In this document: positions 1 through 9,040 of the stretch, piece by piece
How the letters are laid out: each line of letters opens with the position of its first letter
Numbering within the stretch: the stretch's first letter is position 1
Assembly (NCBI GenBank): GCA_964526475.1
Contig: CAZGKF010000006.1
Location: 31,947 to 95,946 of the forward strand
DNA from: CAYVTV01 sp964526475
GTDB lineage: Bacteria; Bacteroidota; Bacteroidia; Bacteroidales; GCA-2748055
Direction: 5' to 3'
DNA: 64,000 nt
Program-made: the position numbers and the translations under genes
Notes under the pieces: generated by a model
Seen by the model: the letters and a program-made list of their open reading frames with translations, nothing else
Database searches by the model: none
Told to the model about the DNA's origin: nothing

Positions 1-286
1 GTTCTTCAATATTGGAAGAATAGAAAGGAAGAATTACTCCCCATATTTTTCGGATAGCAACCTGGCTGGTAACAAAAGAGCCTTTCCCTGCTTTTGAAAT
101 GACCAGAGATTCCTCGCTCAGCTTTTTTAAAACCAGTTTGGCTGTTTCCCTTGATACCCCATGACGGGTTCTTATTTTATTGATAGAATCGACTTTATAC
201 CCCGGGGGCATCTCCTGGGACAGGATTTTTTTCCTGTAATGATCAGTCAGTTTCCTGTAAACCGGTATAAATTCTTCTTTATACAT
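1..286 (-). CDS. GntR-family transcriptional regulator, N-terminal part (gene runs off the window)
   Basis: Reading leftward from the ATG at 286 gives about 95 residues that fit a GntR winged helix: a helical opening (MYKEEFIPVYRKLTDHYRKK), a turn with PPGYKVDSINKIRTRHGVSR, a recognition helix (ETAKLVLKKLSEESLV) and the wing SKAGKGSFV. The chain then enters IWGVILPFYSSNIEE, the usual first strand of a LacI-type periplasmic-binding-protein fold, so the full protein is probably a GntR/sugar-binding regulator of the AraR type common in Bacteroidota. The effector and targets lie outside the window. Four ATCACA hexamers just upstream may be its own operator. Confidence 0.8.
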   Translation of the reverse strand, partial: MYKEEFIPVYRKLTDHYRKKILSQEMPPGYKVDSINKIRTRHGVSRETAKLVLKKLSEESLVISKAGKGSFVTSQVAIRKIWGVILPFYSSNIEE

Positions 287-309
287 TGGATATAAATGTG
301 CCGCAAGTT

Positions 310-366
310 ATCACAATTTTTTTAAAAAGCATCACATCCCATCACAGTTTAGAGTATTGCATCACA
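310..366. repeat. Four helically phased ATCACA hexamers upstream of the GntR gene
   Basis: ATCACA occurs at 310-315, 331-336, 341-346 and 361-366, so the starts are spaced 21, 10 and 20 bp, close to whole helical turns. The array sits 24-80 bp upstream of the GntR start codon at 286 and within its likely promoter. Same-face direct repeats are what an oligomeric regulator could use. Function is inferred. Confidence 0.4.
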
Positions 367-460
367 TTTTATTTTACATATAAAAACTGATGAATTAGTT
401 TTTTTGTGGATGTTTTGAGGGGGTAAATGCCTTTTGCTGGCAGGCAGTTGGAATTAGAGG

Positions 461-1240
461 TTATCTATTATGTCTGGTGAAGTAATCATCAATTTCATGT
501 CTAAGTTCAACACCTATTCTTTCAAAAATATTAAGCAAATCAATATATGCACCTTTACCACCTAAGAAATCCCAGAACTCATCAGCAACCATAAGTTCAT
601 TTTCAAGATCCAACATACCTCTCATTGTCCATCTGTTATAAGGTTGGGGTTCATATGGATTATATGGAATGGCAATATAACTTTGAACATTAGCTTCGGG
701 GTTAACAGCAAGAGTGGCTGCTATCCACTCAAGTAGAGTCCTTTTAAATTCTTTGAAACCTCCGGCATTAGGCTTGGCGGTTTTGATGTCGATCAGATAA
801 ATATTGTCTTCATTATTCATTAATTTAATATCCACTTTTGTAAGTTTTACTGTTCTCATTTCACCCACCTGGCAGACTGCTCTGATAGTCGATATTTCAT
901 CAGGTTTATGTGGGAAAGTCTTAGCAGTTGACAAATTATCCATAATGGTTTGGATAACCTTGTGTGCTTCCGATGAAATTAGTGTTCCGGCAATTTGTTG
1001 AGATTCCGCACTGGTAAAATTTGCAGATGCTAAAGCTATTGCAACAGGTTCAAAAATACTTGTGCCAAAGTTTGTATTTATGGAATGGATAAAGGAAAAT
1101 AATGCCATTCTATCTTTGCCTAATAACCTTGTATGAAAAGGCATTGAGGCGGGTTCTGGATTGTATTTTTGAAATTTATGTCTTAAACTGTTTCTTAAAA
1201 CAGTTTCAATATCTTGAATTTTCGAAAGAGATATTGCCAT
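461..1240 (-). CDS. Type II restriction endonuclease, TdeIII/MjaII-like
   Basis: This 259-residue protein has the look of the TdeIII family of type II endonucleases, whose characterised members cut GGNCC. The N-terminal half contains the conserved stretch FHTRLLGKDRMALFSFIHS. The catalytic PD-(D/E)XK core is visible as KVDIKL followed by YLIDIKTAKPN (roughly residues 134-158), with the DIK triad on a beta strand. It overlaps the methyltransferase gene by 35 nt, so the two are translated together and form a restriction-modification pair. The last gene of the operon is the toxin-like component, which fits delayed expression. The recognition sequence is inferred from the family only. Confidence 0.75.
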   Translation of the reverse strand: MAISLSKIQDIETVLRNSLRHKFQKYNPEPASMPFHTRLLGKDRMALFSFIHSINTNFGTSIFEPVAIALASANFTSAESQQIAGTLISSEAHKVIQTIMDNLSTAKTFPHKPDEISTIRAVCQVGEMRTVKLTKVDIKLMNNEDNIYLIDIKTAKPNAGGFKEFKRTLLEWIAATLAVNPEANVQSYIAIPYNPYEPQPYNRWTMRGMLDLENELMVADEFWDFLGGKGAYIDLLNIFERIGVELRHEIDDYFTRHNR

Positions 1241-2819
1241 AACTATTTGATTTTAAATGAAAAATAATCTCAGAATATGCTCCTTTATCCTTTTCTGTAC
1301 GATTTAAAACTGGTCTTTTAAACTGGTGAATAATTTGCATCCCGGCATTTTGCGCAATGACAGGGTACATATTATACTTATCATTTGCAACAAGAAAGAT
1401 GTCATAATCATCAACCAGGAATTTTTTACAATTGTTTAATACATTACTTATTCCCTGAATATAGCTTTGTTTAGCTTCTCTGCCCTGACCTTTATATAAA
1501 GGGCCTATTTCCAGTTCATCCTTTCTTTCAAAACCAAATAAGTCATAGGCATATGCGTGTTGTTCGTGATAATCAATCAAACCGACATATGGAGGAGAGG
1601 AAAAAATTCCTTTTATTTTTTGCATTTTTACTAATTTGGAGAAAGAGGGATTTATTATTTTAAGTTCATCGATAATATTAATAGTACGACTATCACCGGT
1701 TATGCAAATCTGTGTTGTTTCAGTTCGAAATTTATTATATTGTGCCAGGCGTTTAATAGTATCCTGTGAATATGTCTCCCACCATTTTAGAATTGAAAAT
1801 AGGGGTTTGCATATTTTACCATGTTTGGCACAATAATATGTAGATGTTATTGGTTCAACCAAAGTAGCTAAATCAGCATGTGTAGTTGCTCTGCATGAAC
1901 GTATAGTTCTGCTTAGTATTACACTTACGATTTTTCTTATATTAATATTTTCAATTTTTTGGATTTCATTATTTACAAAATGAATCTCTTCTCTGATATG
2001 TGGTGAATACCACTTATCTAGAAAAGTGTTAGATTTATCCTCGCCCAGTTTAATATCGTAGTCTTTTACAAGTTTCTGAAAGATTGGGGCAAATTCTTTT
2101 TCCTTTTCATTTCCGTATATTTTTTCATTTATTTCTCCATGTCTTAATCTATATTTATATTCAGGCACCGGGAAATAGTTATTGTTAAAAACATATAAGG
2201 TTTGCAGGAGTTTTTCTTCAAAATCAAGAGTACGTGAATTTGTTAGAAAAATTTTAAGTGCTTTGGTGATTCGGGTTATTTCCATTTGGACATCGACAAG
2301 ATTATATTGAGCAACTTTACAATTACCAATCATTGTATTAAAGATTGAAATATCAATACCAACAGCGTGCATCCCTAATTCAGATGCTTGGACCATTGTA
2401 GTTCCACTTCCTGAAAATGGGTCAAGAACAATATCTCCCCTTTTGAAATATGTTTCAGTTTTAAATTTATCTGTGTGATCATCGAGGAAATATTCGACGA
2501 GTTGAGGGATAAATTTGCCTTTATACGGATGAAGCCGGTGAACATGTTTTGTAGTTTCTGCTTCTTTAAATTGGTCAAATGATAATGCCCAGTTTAAATC
2601 ATCACCAAGTTGATCCCTCCAGGAAGTTTCACGGTATCTATTGTGTGATTTGTAATAATTGATAAGGTCTTCTTTTAAAACATGGGAAGTGCCATTATCC
2701 CCCACCTTTTTAATTCGGCCATATTGTATAAGATAGGAAATATTTGAAGTGGTTACGTTTTTCCCCATATGCTCACTTGCCCATTTGCTTGCTTCTTTTA
2801 TAGTAAGTAATTTATCCAT
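1206..2819 (-). CDS. DNA methyltransferase of the R-M operon (SPPY type, probably N4-cytosine)
   Basis: The 537-residue protein carries the SAM-binding motif I DPFSGSGTT at 133-141 and the catalytic SPPY at 408-411; SPPY is typical of N4-cytosine methyltransferases. The conserved lead-in HPYKGKFIPQLVEYFL (97-112) is common in this type. Motif I precedes SPPY by about 270 residues, leaving room for a target-recognition region between them. The first 60 residues look like a small excisionase/MerR-type helix-turn-helix (LLTIKEASKWASEHMGK), a possible extra DNA-binding arm. It overlaps the controller gene by 8 nt and the endonuclease gene by 35 nt. It should protect the sites cut by the partner enzyme. 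Confidence 0.85.
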   Translation of the reverse strand: MDKLLTIKEASKWASEHMGKNVTTSNISYLIQYGRIKKVGDNGTSHVLKEDLINYYKSHNRYRETSWRDQLGDDLNWALSFDQFKEAETTKHVHRLHPYKGKFIPQLVEYFLDDHTDKFKTETYFKRGDIVLDPFSGSGTTMVQASELGMHAVGIDISIFNTMIGNCKVAQYNLVDVQMEITRITKALKIFLTNSRTLDFEEKLLQTLYVFNNNYFPVPEYKYRLRHGEINEKIYGNEKEKEFAPIFQKLVKDYDIKLGEDKSNTFLDKWYSPHIREEIHFVNNEIQKIENINIRKIVSVILSRTIRSCRATTHADLATLVEPITSTYYCAKHGKICKPLFSILKWWETYSQDTIKRLAQYNKFRTETTQICITGDSRTINIIDELKIINPSFSKLVKMQKIKGIFSSPPYVGLIDYHEQHAYAYDLFGFERKDELEIGPLYKGQGREAKQSYIQGISNVLNNCKKFLVDDYDIFLVANDKYNMYPVIAQNAGMQIIHQFKRPVLNRTEKDKGAYSEIIFHLKSNSYGNISFENSRY

Positions 2820-3117
2820 TTGATTTATTTTTTATGTACATGACTTTTCTCTCGGCAACTTTCAGAATCCTTATATCTATATCCTCATCAATGATCCTGT
2901 AAGCTATTAAATCACTAAAAAGTTCATTGAGCAGTTCCTTTTCTTCCAACCTGAAAAACTCTGCAGCTTGTTTTATAAATTCCCGTGAAGGCTTCCTTTC
3001 ATTTCGTTCAATTTTAGATATAAGAGAAGAATCAATTTTCAACCTGGTTGATAATTCTCTGAGAGATAACTTTTCTTTTTCTCTCATACTTCTAAGATGC
3101 TCCCCAAAGGTGTGCAT
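2812..3117 (-). CDS. XRE-family controller protein of the R-M operon
   Basis: This 101-residue protein has a canonical helix-turn-helix of the Cro/C1 type in residues 5-60 (GEHLRSMREKEKLSLRELST, then SLISKIERNERKPSREFI). A charged tail of about 40 residues follows and is longer than in the smallest C proteins. It is the first gene of an overlapping three-gene operon with the methyltransferase and endonuclease, the usual place for a controller that delays endonuclease synthesis. A perfect palindrome lies 44 bp upstream of the start codon. Control of this operon is inferred from that layout. Confidence 0.8.
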   Translation of the reverse strand: MHTFGEHLRSMREKEKLSLRELSTRLKIDSSLISKIERNERKPSREFIKQAAEFFRLEEKELLNELFSDLIAYRIIDEDIDIRILKVAERKVMYIKNKSNG

Positions 3118-3160
3118 ATATGAGTATTTTTTTTTTAAAAGTACAAAAATTCATTTTCTC

Positions 3161-3177
3161 TGGACAAAATATGTCCA
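3161..3177 (-). promoter_or_regulatory. Palindromic operator of the R-M controller
   Basis: TGGACAAAATATGTCCA is an inverted repeat with two perfect 6-bp arms (TGGACA/TGTCCA) around 5 bp. It precedes the controller start codon at 3117. On the minus strand a TTTG in its right half is followed 21 nt later by TACTTTTA, close to a Bacteroidota -33/-7 pair, so protein bound here would cover the -33 region. Binding by the adjacent XRE protein is inferred. Confidence 0.55.
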
Positions 3178-3578
3178 CATTTTTATAAACAACTTTTCCC
3201 CAATGATCAGATATGTTTTTCCTTTAGAATATTTATTAACATAGATTAACAAATGAATTAAGTTTGCGGTAAGTCCTAAATGCTAATAACTAATATCAAT
3301 TTATCAAAAAAGTAAGCCGAAAATTTTAAAAGGTTTTTAATTAAACTTCTATTTATTATTTCTGCTGTCCGGTAATAACAAAATAATAGATACGAGCTTA
3401 CTTTCGGTGAACTTACGGAAGGAAAACTCATATGGTAAACCAGATACAAATGATTTATAAATGCATATACAAATGTTAAAATAACACAAAAATGACTATT
3501 TAGATTGAATATAGTAATTAAAATGTAATAAAAAATAAAAAAATGTAATAAAAAATAGGAAATATATTACAAAATGAT
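3178..3578. other. AT-rich gap between R-M operon and asnB, with a 17-bp direct repeat
   Basis: No coding sequence was seen. The DNA is very AT-rich. Near the right end the 17-mer AAATGTAATAAAAAATA occurs at 3521-3537 and again at 3541-3557, a period of 20 bp, directly upstream of the asnB -7 box. The phasing at about two helical turns may matter for promoter geometry or may be simple-sequence duplication. Confidence 0.5.
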
Positions 3579-3586
3579 TATTTTTG
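3579..3586 (+). promoter_or_regulatory. -7 box of asnB
   Basis: TATTTTTG matches the Bacteroidota -7 consensus TAnnTTTG exactly and lies 33 nt before the asnB start codon. No clear -33 TTTG is present at the expected distance. Confidence 0.5.
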
Positions 3587-3619
3587 TAACGAAAATAGAT
3601 AAAACAAATTAAAACTATT

Positions 3620-5206
3620 ATGTGCGGATTTACAATTTATACTGGAAGCAACAAAGAATCAAGGCTACATGTAGCGGCTGATTTTCAGAAGCTGAAATAC
3701 AGGGGTCCTGATAATACAGTAATGCTTGATCTGGGCAATGAAGGCTGGATGGGTTTTCATCGCCTGAAAATAATGGACACAAGTGAACGGGGTAATCAGC
3801 CTCTGGTTTACAGGAATATTCACCTTATCTGCAATGGTGAGGTTTATAACTACCCACAGCTTCGGGAAAGATATGAAAGCAGTTTTGATTTTCAGTCAGA
3901 TAGCGATTGTGAAGTGATCATTCCTCTTTTTCTTGAAAAAGGGATAAGGCAAACGGCACTTGAATTAGATGCGGAATTTGTGTTTGTAATATATGATTCT
4001 GTTCAGAAAAAATACTTTGCCGCACGTGATCCGGTTGGAATTCGTCCAATGTTTTACGGCTACAGCAAGGAAGGCAACATTATGTTCGCCAGTGAGATGA
4101 AAGCACTTCATTCAATGTGTCCGGAGGTAAAACCCTTTCCTCCGGGCCATTATTATGATGGCGAAAAGTTCCTTCAGTACAGGGACCCTTCTGCGGTTAC
4201 AAAATACTCTGATGATGAGATTGAACAGGTATTTAAAAAGCTCAACCATTACCTTACAAAAGGAGTAGAGAAGCGTCTTACTTCCGATGTGCCGGTTGGA
4301 TTTCTTTGTAGTGGAGGCCTTGATTCCAGTCTTGTCTGTTCCATAGCCGCACGGATGTTGAAAAAACCTATCAAAACCTTTGCAGTTGGAATAGAAGACG
4401 GGCCGATAGACACCAAATATGCACGGATAGTGGCCGATTACCTTGGAGCTGATCATACCGAAGTGCTTTTTAGTAAACAGGATATTTTCGATACTCTCAG
4501 TACACTTATTTATAATATTGAAACCTGGGATATTACTACCATACGCGCATCCATGGGAATGTACCTGGTTTCAAAATATATTGCTGAGAATACCGGTATT
4601 AAGGTTTTGATGACAGGTGAGATAAGCGATGAGATTTTCGGATATAAGTATACCGATTATGCTCCTACTCCGGAGGCATTCCAGAAAGAAGCCGAGAAAA
4701 GACTGAATGAAATATATATGTATGATGTGCTTCGTGCCGACCGGTCCATTTCTTCAAACGGACTCGAAGCCAGGGTTCCTTTTGGGGATCTTGATTTTGT
4801 GGAGTATGTTATGAGTATAAAACCTGAGTTGAAGATGAACTTTACCGGGATAGGGAAATATTTACTTCGAAAAGCTTTTGAAGAGGACTACCTGCCTCAT
4901 GATATTCTTTATCGCGAAAAGGCTGCTTTCAGTGATGCAGTTGGACATAGTGTGGTTGATAGCCTCAAAGCCTGGGCTGAAGAATTATACAGCGAAGAAG
5001 ATATGGTGACAGCCCGGTTGAAATATAAGCATGCCCCACCCATTTCAAAGGAATCGCTAATGTACAGGAATATCTTTGAGTATCATTTCCCGGGACGCGC
5101 ATCTGTAATAAAAGATTTCTGGATGCCGAACAAAGAGTGGAAAAACTGCAATGTTAACGATCCAAGCGCAAGGGTACTGCCGAATTATGGGAAAAGTGGG
5201 TCGTAA
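3620..5206 (+). CDS. asnB: Asparagine synthetase B (glutamine-hydrolysing)
   Basis: This cytoplasmic enzyme makes asparagine from aspartate, glutamine and ATP. The chain starts MCGF, exposing Cys2 as the N-terminal nucleophile of the glutaminase domain. Residues N72-G73 (CNGEVYNY) and D96 fit the glutamine pocket. The synthetase domain has the ATP pyrophosphatase loop SGGLDSS at 231-237 and the conserved LMTGEISDEIFGY and RVPFGDLDF segments. At 528 residues it is close to the E. coli AsnB length of 554. It stands alone, with the R-M operon behind and a convergent OmpA gene ahead. Nothing appears broken. Confidence 0.95.
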   Translation: MCGFTIYTGSNKESRLHVAADFQKLKYRGPDNTVMLDLGNEGWMGFHRLKIMDTSERGNQPLVYRNIHLICNGEVYNYPQLRERYESSFDFQSDSDCEVIIPLFLEKGIRQTALELDAEFVFVIYDSVQKKYFAARDPVGIRPMFYGYSKEGNIMFASEMKALHSMCPEVKPFPPGHYYDGEKFLQYRDPSAVTKYSDDEIEQVFKKLNHYLTKGVEKRLTSDVPVGFLCSGGLDSSLVCSIAARMLKKPIKTFAVGIEDGPIDTKYARIVADYLGADHTEVLFSKQDIFDTLSTLIYNIETWDITTIRASMGMYLVSKYIAENTGIKVLMTGEISDEIFGYKYTDYAPTPEAFQKEAEKRLNEIYMYDVLRADRSISSNGLEARVPFGDLDFVEYVMSIKPELKMNFTGIGKYLLRKAFEEDYLPHDILYREKAAFSDAVGHSVVDSLKAWAEELYSEEDMVTARLKYKHAPPISKESLMYRNIFEYHFPGRASVIKDFWMPNKEWKNCNVNDPSARVLPNYGKSGS

Positions 5207-5280
5207 ATAGCGTATGAACTGATCTCATCCATTTGGCAGGATGAAAAGAAAAATCCGGAAGAGGCAGTAAGATTTAATTT

Positions 5281-8007
5281 TCATTTATATCCGATTTTTC
5301 TAACAAAGGCATCATAAAATCCTTTATCTTTCAATTTCAACAGATGCTTTTCTGCATCAGATATGTTAAAGAAGATGCCGGATGAATAACGGTAGAAGCC
5401 ATCATTGCCGCGTGTCAGAATGGTCTTATCGGTATCTTTGAAATAATCCGGTGCAGGTGGTTTTATTAGGGCACTGAATTGCACAGTATAGTAATAACCT
5501 GCGCTATCTTCAGATTCATGTTCCCCTGTCTGATCCCAATACCTGGATAACTGGTTGACAAATGCATCAGTGAAGCCATTTTTTACATGAAAGGGCAGTT
5601 GTTTCTGTGCTTCTTCGAAGCTGTCGAATACACCTGTAATATATCTGAATATTCCATCATTTCCTTCAATCCTGAAAACCTCATCTGTTAATTTGAAGAA
5701 ATCATCACTTACAGGCACTTTCATGGCAAGAAGCTGAATGATGAAAGGCCCTTTTAATTCTGAAAGTTCAGGTACAGATGGTTTTGTGAGAACGTTAAAG
5801 TCATTCTCACTAATTATTCTGCTGTCAGGAAAACCCGTATCTATCACCTTGTTAAGGAATTCAATGGCTTGCTGCCTGTTAAAGTAATTCTCTGTTGCAT
5901 AGATATATCTATTGCCTGTTTCATATAGTTTAACACTTTGATTCTCCATTTCTGAGGGGATAGTATTTTTCGCACTACCCGATTCCTCCAGTATTACGTA
6001 GTAGTTTCTGTAGGCAGAAGATTTAAGGTTTTCAGGTACGAGTATTTCCTCCATAACAATATCTTTATCACCTGTATTAATAAGGTTTATTTCAACCCGC
6101 CTGTTGTATCTTCTTCCTTCGGGGCTATCGGCGCCATCTTCTCTTTTATTACGTGCGATAAAATCACTTTTCCCGGCAGCTTTGGAGATAAAACTTTCCC
6201 TTGGTATTCCTTTTGAAACCAGATAACTGACCACTTCTCCCGAACGCTTATGTGCAAGCTGGAGATTATATTCTTCACTACCTATGGCATCGGTATATCC
6301 GGTTACTTCTACATAAAGGTCAGGATTTTCAGATAGCAGAATGTAAAGTTTTTCAAGTTCATGTTTTGCTTCGTCTGTAAGTCTGAAGCTGTCAAAATCA
6401 AAAAGCACACCTTTAACCAGGGCGTATTTACCCTCACTTACGGAGGATGGAGTAAGTGAAGTTCCAATCTCAATGTTTTTTGAACGATGCCGGGGAAGAA
6501 TACTGATAAATTCTTCGGCAGGGTCATATCCCTCTGCCTTAACAGTTAGCTGGTATTTTCCCGCTGGTACTTCCACGTTAAATTCACCTGTCTCCGACAC
6601 AGGAATGTTTTCAGCAATGGGTTTCTTCTTTTCTGTATCTATAATGCTTACAATGGCTGATTCATCAAGATCAAACCTGTCTTCAGTTGTTATTGTACCG
6701 CGGAAAGCGTACCTCAAATCACTGTCTTCAGGTTCCAGGTCTAAGAGAACGATTTTGTGTTGAGGCAAAACATCACCCTCTGAAGAAAAAAGTGCCTGTT
6801 TACCATCTTCGAGAGGAACAAAAAAAAGATCATCATCACTTGTACTAATCGGATATCCCAGATTGGCAGGGTACGACCAGCTATTATTGGGAAGTCTGGT
6901 TGAATAGAATATATCAAATCCACCCATGGTGGCATGACTCATGGAACTGAAGTAAAGTGTTTTTCCGTCGGCTGACACAAAAGGAGTTTCTTCACTGTAA
7001 ATATTGTTCACCGGTTCCCCAATATTTAAAGGTTTCTGCCAGTCACCCCCTTCATCGCGCAAAGAATAATATATATCCAGTGCTCCCATACTTCCCGGTC
7101 GGTCACTTGTAAAATACATCATTCTTTTATCCCGGGTAAGAGACGCGTGAGTCTCGTTGAATTTGGTGTTTATGATCTTTCCCAGAGCCTGAACAGGAGT
7201 CCATCTTTGACCTTCGTAGTAACTTACATACAAATCCCAGTTGAAATCCCTGTTAACAGCCAGATATAATTCCGTGGCATCATATGTAATGGAGCAAAGA
7301 TTATAATTCCCGTCAATTTCCAGTTGATCATTTATCATCTCCGGTTCTGTCCAACTTCCGTTTTTCAGTTTGCTCATCATGATGGCTGAGTAGAAAGGTT
7401 TGTATGTCATGAAAACAATAATGGAATCTTTCTCCGCAAAAACAGCCCTGTAATTGGAATTATCCGGACTAACCATTTCAAAGACGGGAAGGAAGTCGAG
7501 AGCAAGAGTGTCGTTAATATACTCTTTTGCCAGCTCAATTGAAAAAATCTGCCTGTTAATAAACTCCACTTCAGCTACATCAGATATTTTCATTACTCTC
7601 TTATACATTTTGTAATATTCAATAGCTTTATCAAACTGATTATTTATATGATATGCTCTTGCCAGTGCATAAAAAGCAACTCTGGGGGCATCGGTTTCCC
7701 TGTATGATCCTTCCCTGTAACCGGCAGAGACATTGCTGACAGCTTTCTCAAGATGGGGGATGGACATTTTTTTCCGGCCGTTTATGCTTAAATAGCATGC
7801 CCCTACAAGGAAATGCAGGTTTGCGTTGGATGGGTCTGATTTAAGCATCTCATTATAAAGAAATGCAGCTTCCTTATATTCCTCGTTCAGCATGAAATAT
7901 TCGGCTTCAAGGAAATTGGTTTTAAAAGTTTTTTTGTCTTGCGCCTCTGATATCTTTAGAAGGCAAAAAAAAGCTGCAATAAGTATGAATTTTAATGTAA
8001 TTCTCAT
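5281..8007 (-). CDS. PorE-like OmpA-family envelope protein with C-terminal SPOR-like repeats
   Basis: A signal peptide (residues 1-22, ending SEAQ) is followed by TPR-like helices (about 30-165), a PD40/WD40-like beta-propeller (about 180-425, with YFTSDRPG and LYFSS repeats), a carboxypeptidase-regulatory-like domain (435-515) and an OmpA peptidoglycan-binding domain (531-643, GVLFDFDSFRL to RRYNRRVEI). This order is that of PorE of the type IX secretion system. Unusually, another 260 residues follow with three SPOR-like segments (around 690-745, 755-825 and 840-908), the last two sharing GNDGxxRY. SPOR domains bind denuded peptidoglycan, so this protein may have two wall-binding modules. 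The T9SS role is inferred; other T9SS genes are not in the window. Confidence 0.75.
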   Translation of the reverse strand: MRITLKFILIAAFFCLLKISEAQDKKTFKTNFLEAEYFMLNEEYKEAAFLYNEMLKSDPSNANLHFLVGACYLSINGRKKMSIPHLEKAVSNVSAGYREGSYRETDAPRVAFYALARAYHINNQFDKAIEYYKMYKRVMKISDVAEVEFINRQIFSIELAKEYINDTLALDFLPVFEMVSPDNSNYRAVFAEKDSIIVFMTYKPFYSAIMMSKLKNGSWTEPEMINDQLEIDGNYNLCSITYDATELYLAVNRDFNWDLYVSYYEGQRWTPVQALGKIINTKFNETHASLTRDKRMMYFTSDRPGSMGALDIYYSLRDEGGDWQKPLNIGEPVNNIYSEETPFVSADGKTLYFSSMSHATMGGFDIFYSTRLPNNSWSYPANLGYPISTSDDDLFFVPLEDGKQALFSSEGDVLPQHKIVLLDLEPEDSDLRYAFRGTITTEDRFDLDESAIVSIIDTEKKKPIAENIPVSETGEFNVEVPAGKYQLTVKAEGYDPAEEFISILPRHRSKNIEIGTSLTPSSVSEGKYALVKGVLFDFDSFRLTDEAKHELEKLYILLSENPDLYVEVTGYTDAIGSEEYNLQLAHKRSGEVVSYLVSKGIPRESFISKAAGKSDFIARNKREDGADSPEGRRYNRRVEINLINTGDKDIVMEEILVPENLKSSAYRNYYVILEESGSAKNTIPSEMENQSVKLYETGNRYIYATENYFNRQQAIEFLNKVIDTGFPDSRIISENDFNVLTKPSVPELSELKGPFIIQLLAMKVPVSDDFFKLTDEVFRIEGNDGIFRYITGVFDSFEEAQKQLPFHVKNGFTDAFVNQLSRYWDQTGEHESEDSAGYYYTVQFSALIKPPAPDYFKDTDKTILTRGNDGFYRYSSGIFFNISDAEKHLLKLKDKGFYDAFVRKIGYK

Positions 8008-8213
8008 ACATCTTTACTGAACGGATGTAAAAATAATAAAAGTAGAGTATTGAATCAATGTAAGATATGAACATTCCTGAAATACCTCTTAAAGACAAAA
8101 GAAGATTGGTCGTTGAACAGATGAATTGTTGAATGAGCTGAAGACCTGATTGGATTAAAATATGCAAAAAGGGTTACAAATAAGGATTCTCCAATTAATT
8201 AATAAGTTAACTA

Positions 8214-8695
8214 CTATCTCTGCTTCTTTTTCAAAACAGATTCATAATCCCACCCCTGTTCTTTACATAGCACCCTTACATGAGAATCCCATGTGGGCTC
8301 ACCGGGATTTCTGATGGATCCGAAACAGTCTATTGCAAGGTATTTCAACGCTTCTCCCTTGTCGGCTGCAATGCTGTGCCACATGCCAACAGGTATCCTT
8401 ACTACATCACCAGGGACTACCAGCATCTTTCGGGGAGAATCTTTGCCAATAATAAGTGTGCCTTTACCTTCAGTAATATAAAAAATTTGTTCCGTGTCAT
8501 CATGTTTATGCAGGGGAGGGGCTTTCTCCGGTTCTATTACAACAAAAAAACTTCAGAATGCCTTGCTTCCGAACGATCCATGACAAGATCATTAATATGT
8601 GTGGGGAAAGCGTAACGGGTTAAATCCTGCGTTGAAAACACATATTTAACAGATAGAGAACTTTTGTTTTCACTTTGAGAGTGGTTCTGATTCAT
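8214..8695 (-). pseudogene. Cupin-domain protein broken by a frameshift in a homopolymer
   Basis: From ATG 8695 the first 50 codons run into a stop, while a second frame continues as VIEPEKAPPLHKHDDTEQIF and then MLVVPGDVVRIPVGMWHSI, a normal cupin with metal-binding histidines. The frames join at a run of seven A (plus strand 8544-8550); one extra A would restore a 160-residue protein. This may be a true frameshift, a slippage-prone run or a sequencing error. A typical small cupin would be a sugar or metabolite-binding protein. Its neighbour downstream is also broken. Confidence 0.65.
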
Positions 8696-8794
8696 GATTT
8701 ATTAATAATTAGAAGTTTTTAACAATTAATGAGCAGCAAAAATAATACTCTGTAATTAACAATGAAAGTAAACATATCGTTTTTTTAAGTATTT

Positions 8795-9040
8795 CTAAAA
8801 CTCCAATGTGCTGCGGAAAGTATTTGCCCCATTACTTAGGTTTACCCCTTCAAAATGATTCTGGCTGCGTATTCCCCCAAAACCAAATCCCAGGCTGTCG
8901 GCCGAGTTAATTGCCGACTGTACGAGTAAATTTACAAGTGCACCTGGCCGCAGCCGTGCTTCTATATCGGTTTCGGCAGAGGTGATGTTGAATTCAGAAA
9001 CTGAAATGAGATTATTTGATGAAGATCCTGATAAAACCAT
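8795..9040 (-). pseudogene. N-terminal remnant of an acyl-ACP thioesterase
   Basis: The first 60 codons (SVSEFNITSAETDIEARLRP, ALVNLLVQSAINSADSLGFG, IRSQNHF) resemble the opening hot-dog fold of Bacteroidota acyl-ACP thioesterases, where HF is normally followed by a WVLSR-like segment. Here the match ends at about 8858 and a short unrelated tail reaches a stop, leaving 81 residues of about 250. The start codon is intact. Truncation by deletion is the simplest reading. Identification is from memory of the family and is moderate. Confidence 0.45.

Noticed and set aside
3521..3557. Direct repeats before asnB as a possible CRISPR
   Set aside because: Only two copies, period 20 bp and AT-rich; no spacers and no cas genes.
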